NCBI GenBank assembly: GCA_023014485.1
Contig: JAJOZX010002576.1
Location: forward strand, 172,501 to 236,500
Length of the DNA: 64,000 nucleotides
Reading direction: 5' to 3'
From: Bathynomus jamesi
Lineage: Eukaryota; Arthropoda; Malacostraca; Isopoda; Cirolanidae
The position numbers and the translations under genes are program-made. The stretch's first letter is position 1. Each line of letters begins with the position of its first letter. The notes under the pieces are model-generated. The model made no database searches and was not told the origin of the DNA. It saw only the letters and a program-made list of their open reading frames with translations. This document shows, piece after piece, positions 62,158 through 64,000 of the stretch.

Positions 62158-64000
62158 ATGGCATTAAGCAAGGAGCTGAGGGAGCTCCGTGGGCGCACAG
62201 TTGATATCTCAGAACCTCCACGTACTGTCCACAGGCAGGTGTCAACTGGGCCATCTACCAGATCTCTCACTGAAACTTTCCTGGTTGGATACCCTTCAGC
62301 TTTTATCAGTGGTTCCCAGCTTCCCACCAACAGACAGGCGTTCCAGTATTTCCTTAATCTTCAGAATTTACCGGAAAATGCAGGGAGGCCCATGGTTCAA
62401 GACCTTGCATATGAAACAGTTGAATCTATCATCCCATTCTGGCAGATGGCTAGGATCAAGACAATGACCAAGTACAACGCAATGAAGCTCTTCATGAAAC
62501 TACATGAGAGAAACATCGTGCTCTGGTGAAAAGCAAAGGAAGAGCAAGTAACCCTGGAGGAAAAAGAGGAGCATTTGTGCTGGAATTAGACAGCCTGTTC
62601 GATATAGGAGCTCCAGATGCAATCCAGGAAATACAGAACAACAGACTGTTATCCAGAGAGAAGAAAGATGAGGATATCAGGTTCTACGAAGACCAAAAGA
62701 CTGAGAGGAAAGGTCATATGTCTGGTCATGACAAGATTTTTGAGACAAGATCCCTGCAGCAAGCAGCGAGGAATGAAAGACTGCAGCATAGACAAGAACA
62801 AGGTAAAACTAATTACTTTGAACGTTACAAAAAGTTTTAAGTTTTACTCCATTGCGATATTTAGCATGTACTTAACAATTACTGTCTTAACATGTTGTAC
62901 TATTTTACAGCTGCAGCAGAACAAGAGGCAGTTGTTCATGTGGATGACATTACCTGGGGTGACTCAACTGACAACGACGCGAACACAGAGGACATGGATT
63001 ACTATCAGCCTCGTCCTGGATGTTCTCACCATCAAGACACTGTGACTAGTGTGACTTTGACGTTTCCAAGGAAGGTCATGGAATGTGATGTCATCTGCAA
63101 TACAGCTGATCGTCTTGGTTTATCAGACAATCAAGTTACTGCCATGGTTTCTGCCACCTTGAAAGCTGGAGGGGCTGATCTGGATAACTTCGTCATCTCA
63201 ACCTCAAACAACACGTCGCAACAGAATGCTGTCCAGGTATAATATCAGCCAGAGTCACATGTCCAAGTTTTGTGAAAACCCCCACAGTACGCTGCCTTAC
63301 ACTGGGATGGAAAGTTGCTCAAAGATGTCTTGGGCAGTGAACCTGGAAGTACCTCAGAGACTTTAGCTGTGCTAGTGTCTGGTCCACCTTCATACACTGA
63401 AGGAAAGTTATTGGGAGTACCTGTCATCGACAATTCTTCTGGCACAGCTCAGGCTGAGGCTTCAATGGATTTACTGGAGACATGGGAACTTACGGATAAT
63501 GTTACTGCCCTTGTTTTTGACACTACATCCAGTAACAGTGGAGTTCACAGAGGAGCTGCCAAACTGCTAGAGAAAATGCTGAACAAAAAGGTGTTTTATC
63601 TGGCCTGTCGACATCACATCCTGGAAATCCTAGTAGGAGCAGTTTGGGAGAAGCTGTTTGGGATGGTGAAGGGGCCAGATAATCCCAGGTTTGAGCATCT
63701 GAAGGATGTTTGGACGGACTTGTCCAAGGAAAACCCAAAGATGCTGGCTATCAACAGCAAATGGCTGAAGGAAAAGAAGAAGAACAGTGAAGAAATACTC
63801 CAAGACATTCTAACAGCAGAAAGGCTTCCAAGAGCCGACTACAGGGAAATGGCTGAACTGACAGTCATTGTTCTTGGAGGAACGCCTCCTCGAGGTATTC
63901 ACTGGAGTCGACCAGGCGCCATTCATCAGGCCAGATGGATGGCCAGAAACCTGTACTCTATGAAAATGCTGATGTTTGCAGATCAACTTGAGTACGACGA
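62158..64000 (+). pseudogene. Transposase-like gene with one intron, cut by the right edge
   Basis: Exon 1: MALSKELRELRGRTVDISEP onward to about 62524. A 2-nt excess (CT) then shifts the frame, and coding continues with SKGRASNPGGKRGAFVLELD and LFDIGAPDAI to 62802. After the 62803-62910 intron, exon 2 starts with AAAEQEAVVHV and runs to about 63240. A further break is followed by YAALHWDGKLLKDV, LGVPVIDNSSGTAQAEASMD, ALVFDTTSSNSGVHRGAAKL and VFYLACRHHILEILVG, open to the edge. D in FDTTSSN followed by CRHH is the layout of a second catalytic Asp and C-x-x-H motif in several DDE transposase groups. Similar proteins are scattered through invertebrate genomes; the superfamily is not certain. Confidence 0.6.
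62803..62910 (+). other. Spliceosomal intron, 108 bp, phase 1
   Basis: GTAAAACT at the left and TACTATTTTACAG at the right. Removing it joins the codon G|CT (Ala) and keeps the exon 1 frame (from 62526) open into AAAEQEAVVHV. Confidence 0.75.

Noticed and set aside
1..64000. CRISPR arrays, bacterial operons or host protein-coding genes
   Set aside because: No spaced identical repeats of CRISPR type; all coding segments found are mobile-element or viral in type.

Overview
The window is eukaryotic and made almost entirely of transposable elements. I find no host gene that I can support. The organism is most likely an arthropod. The evidence is weak: degenerate TTAGG-type arrays near 4.3 kb and 47.9 kb, abundant IS630/Tc1-mariner, RTE, CR1-like and Penelope-like elements, 5S- and tRNA-headed SINEs, and long (TA)n tracts. 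I cannot name a species.

Layout. 0-10 kb: a Merlin transposase fossil at the left edge, palindromic tRNA-like and Penelope-terminal units between (TA)n tracts, several SINE copies, two Tc1-type fossils, a CR1/L2-type pol fossil and an RTE insertion with a 17-bp target duplication. 10-14.5 kb: low-content DNA, a mariner fossil, Helitron-like repeats and a Tc1 transposase with a tandem duplication. 14.8-19 kb: a non-LTR retrotransposon split by a fold-back Tc1/mariner copy. That copy holds a circular ssDNA (CRESS) virus capsid pseudogene, a TATA box, iteron-like repeats and a stem-loop with the circovirus-type nonanucleotide. 19-25 kb: fragments and MITEs. 25.2-30.1 kb: a mariner split by two hAT-type MITEs and by a full hAT element with an intact 629-codon transposase. 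30.5-36.2 kb: a broken multi-domain transposon-type gene. 37.4-41.6 kb: a complete Ty3/gypsy element that has lost its integrase core. 42.5-45.2, 49.3-51.6 and 51.9-55.7 kb: three Penelope-like elements (reverse transcriptase plus GIY-YIG endonuclease), each a head-to-head palindrome, two with clear hammerhead-type cores in their terminal repeats. 56-62 kb: further non-LTR fossils and dual-tRNA SINEs. 62.1 kb to the right edge: a transposase-like gene with one spliceosomal intron.

The main themes are nested insertion (the target duplications give relative ages), repeated head-to-head palindromes of Penelope-type elements sitting between (TA)n tracts, and SINE families that share a central domain but carry different Pol III heads. 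The two observations most worth following are the capsid-plus-origin viral fossil inside a transposon and the very recent 51.9-55.7 kb Penelope palindrome with its ribozyme motifs.
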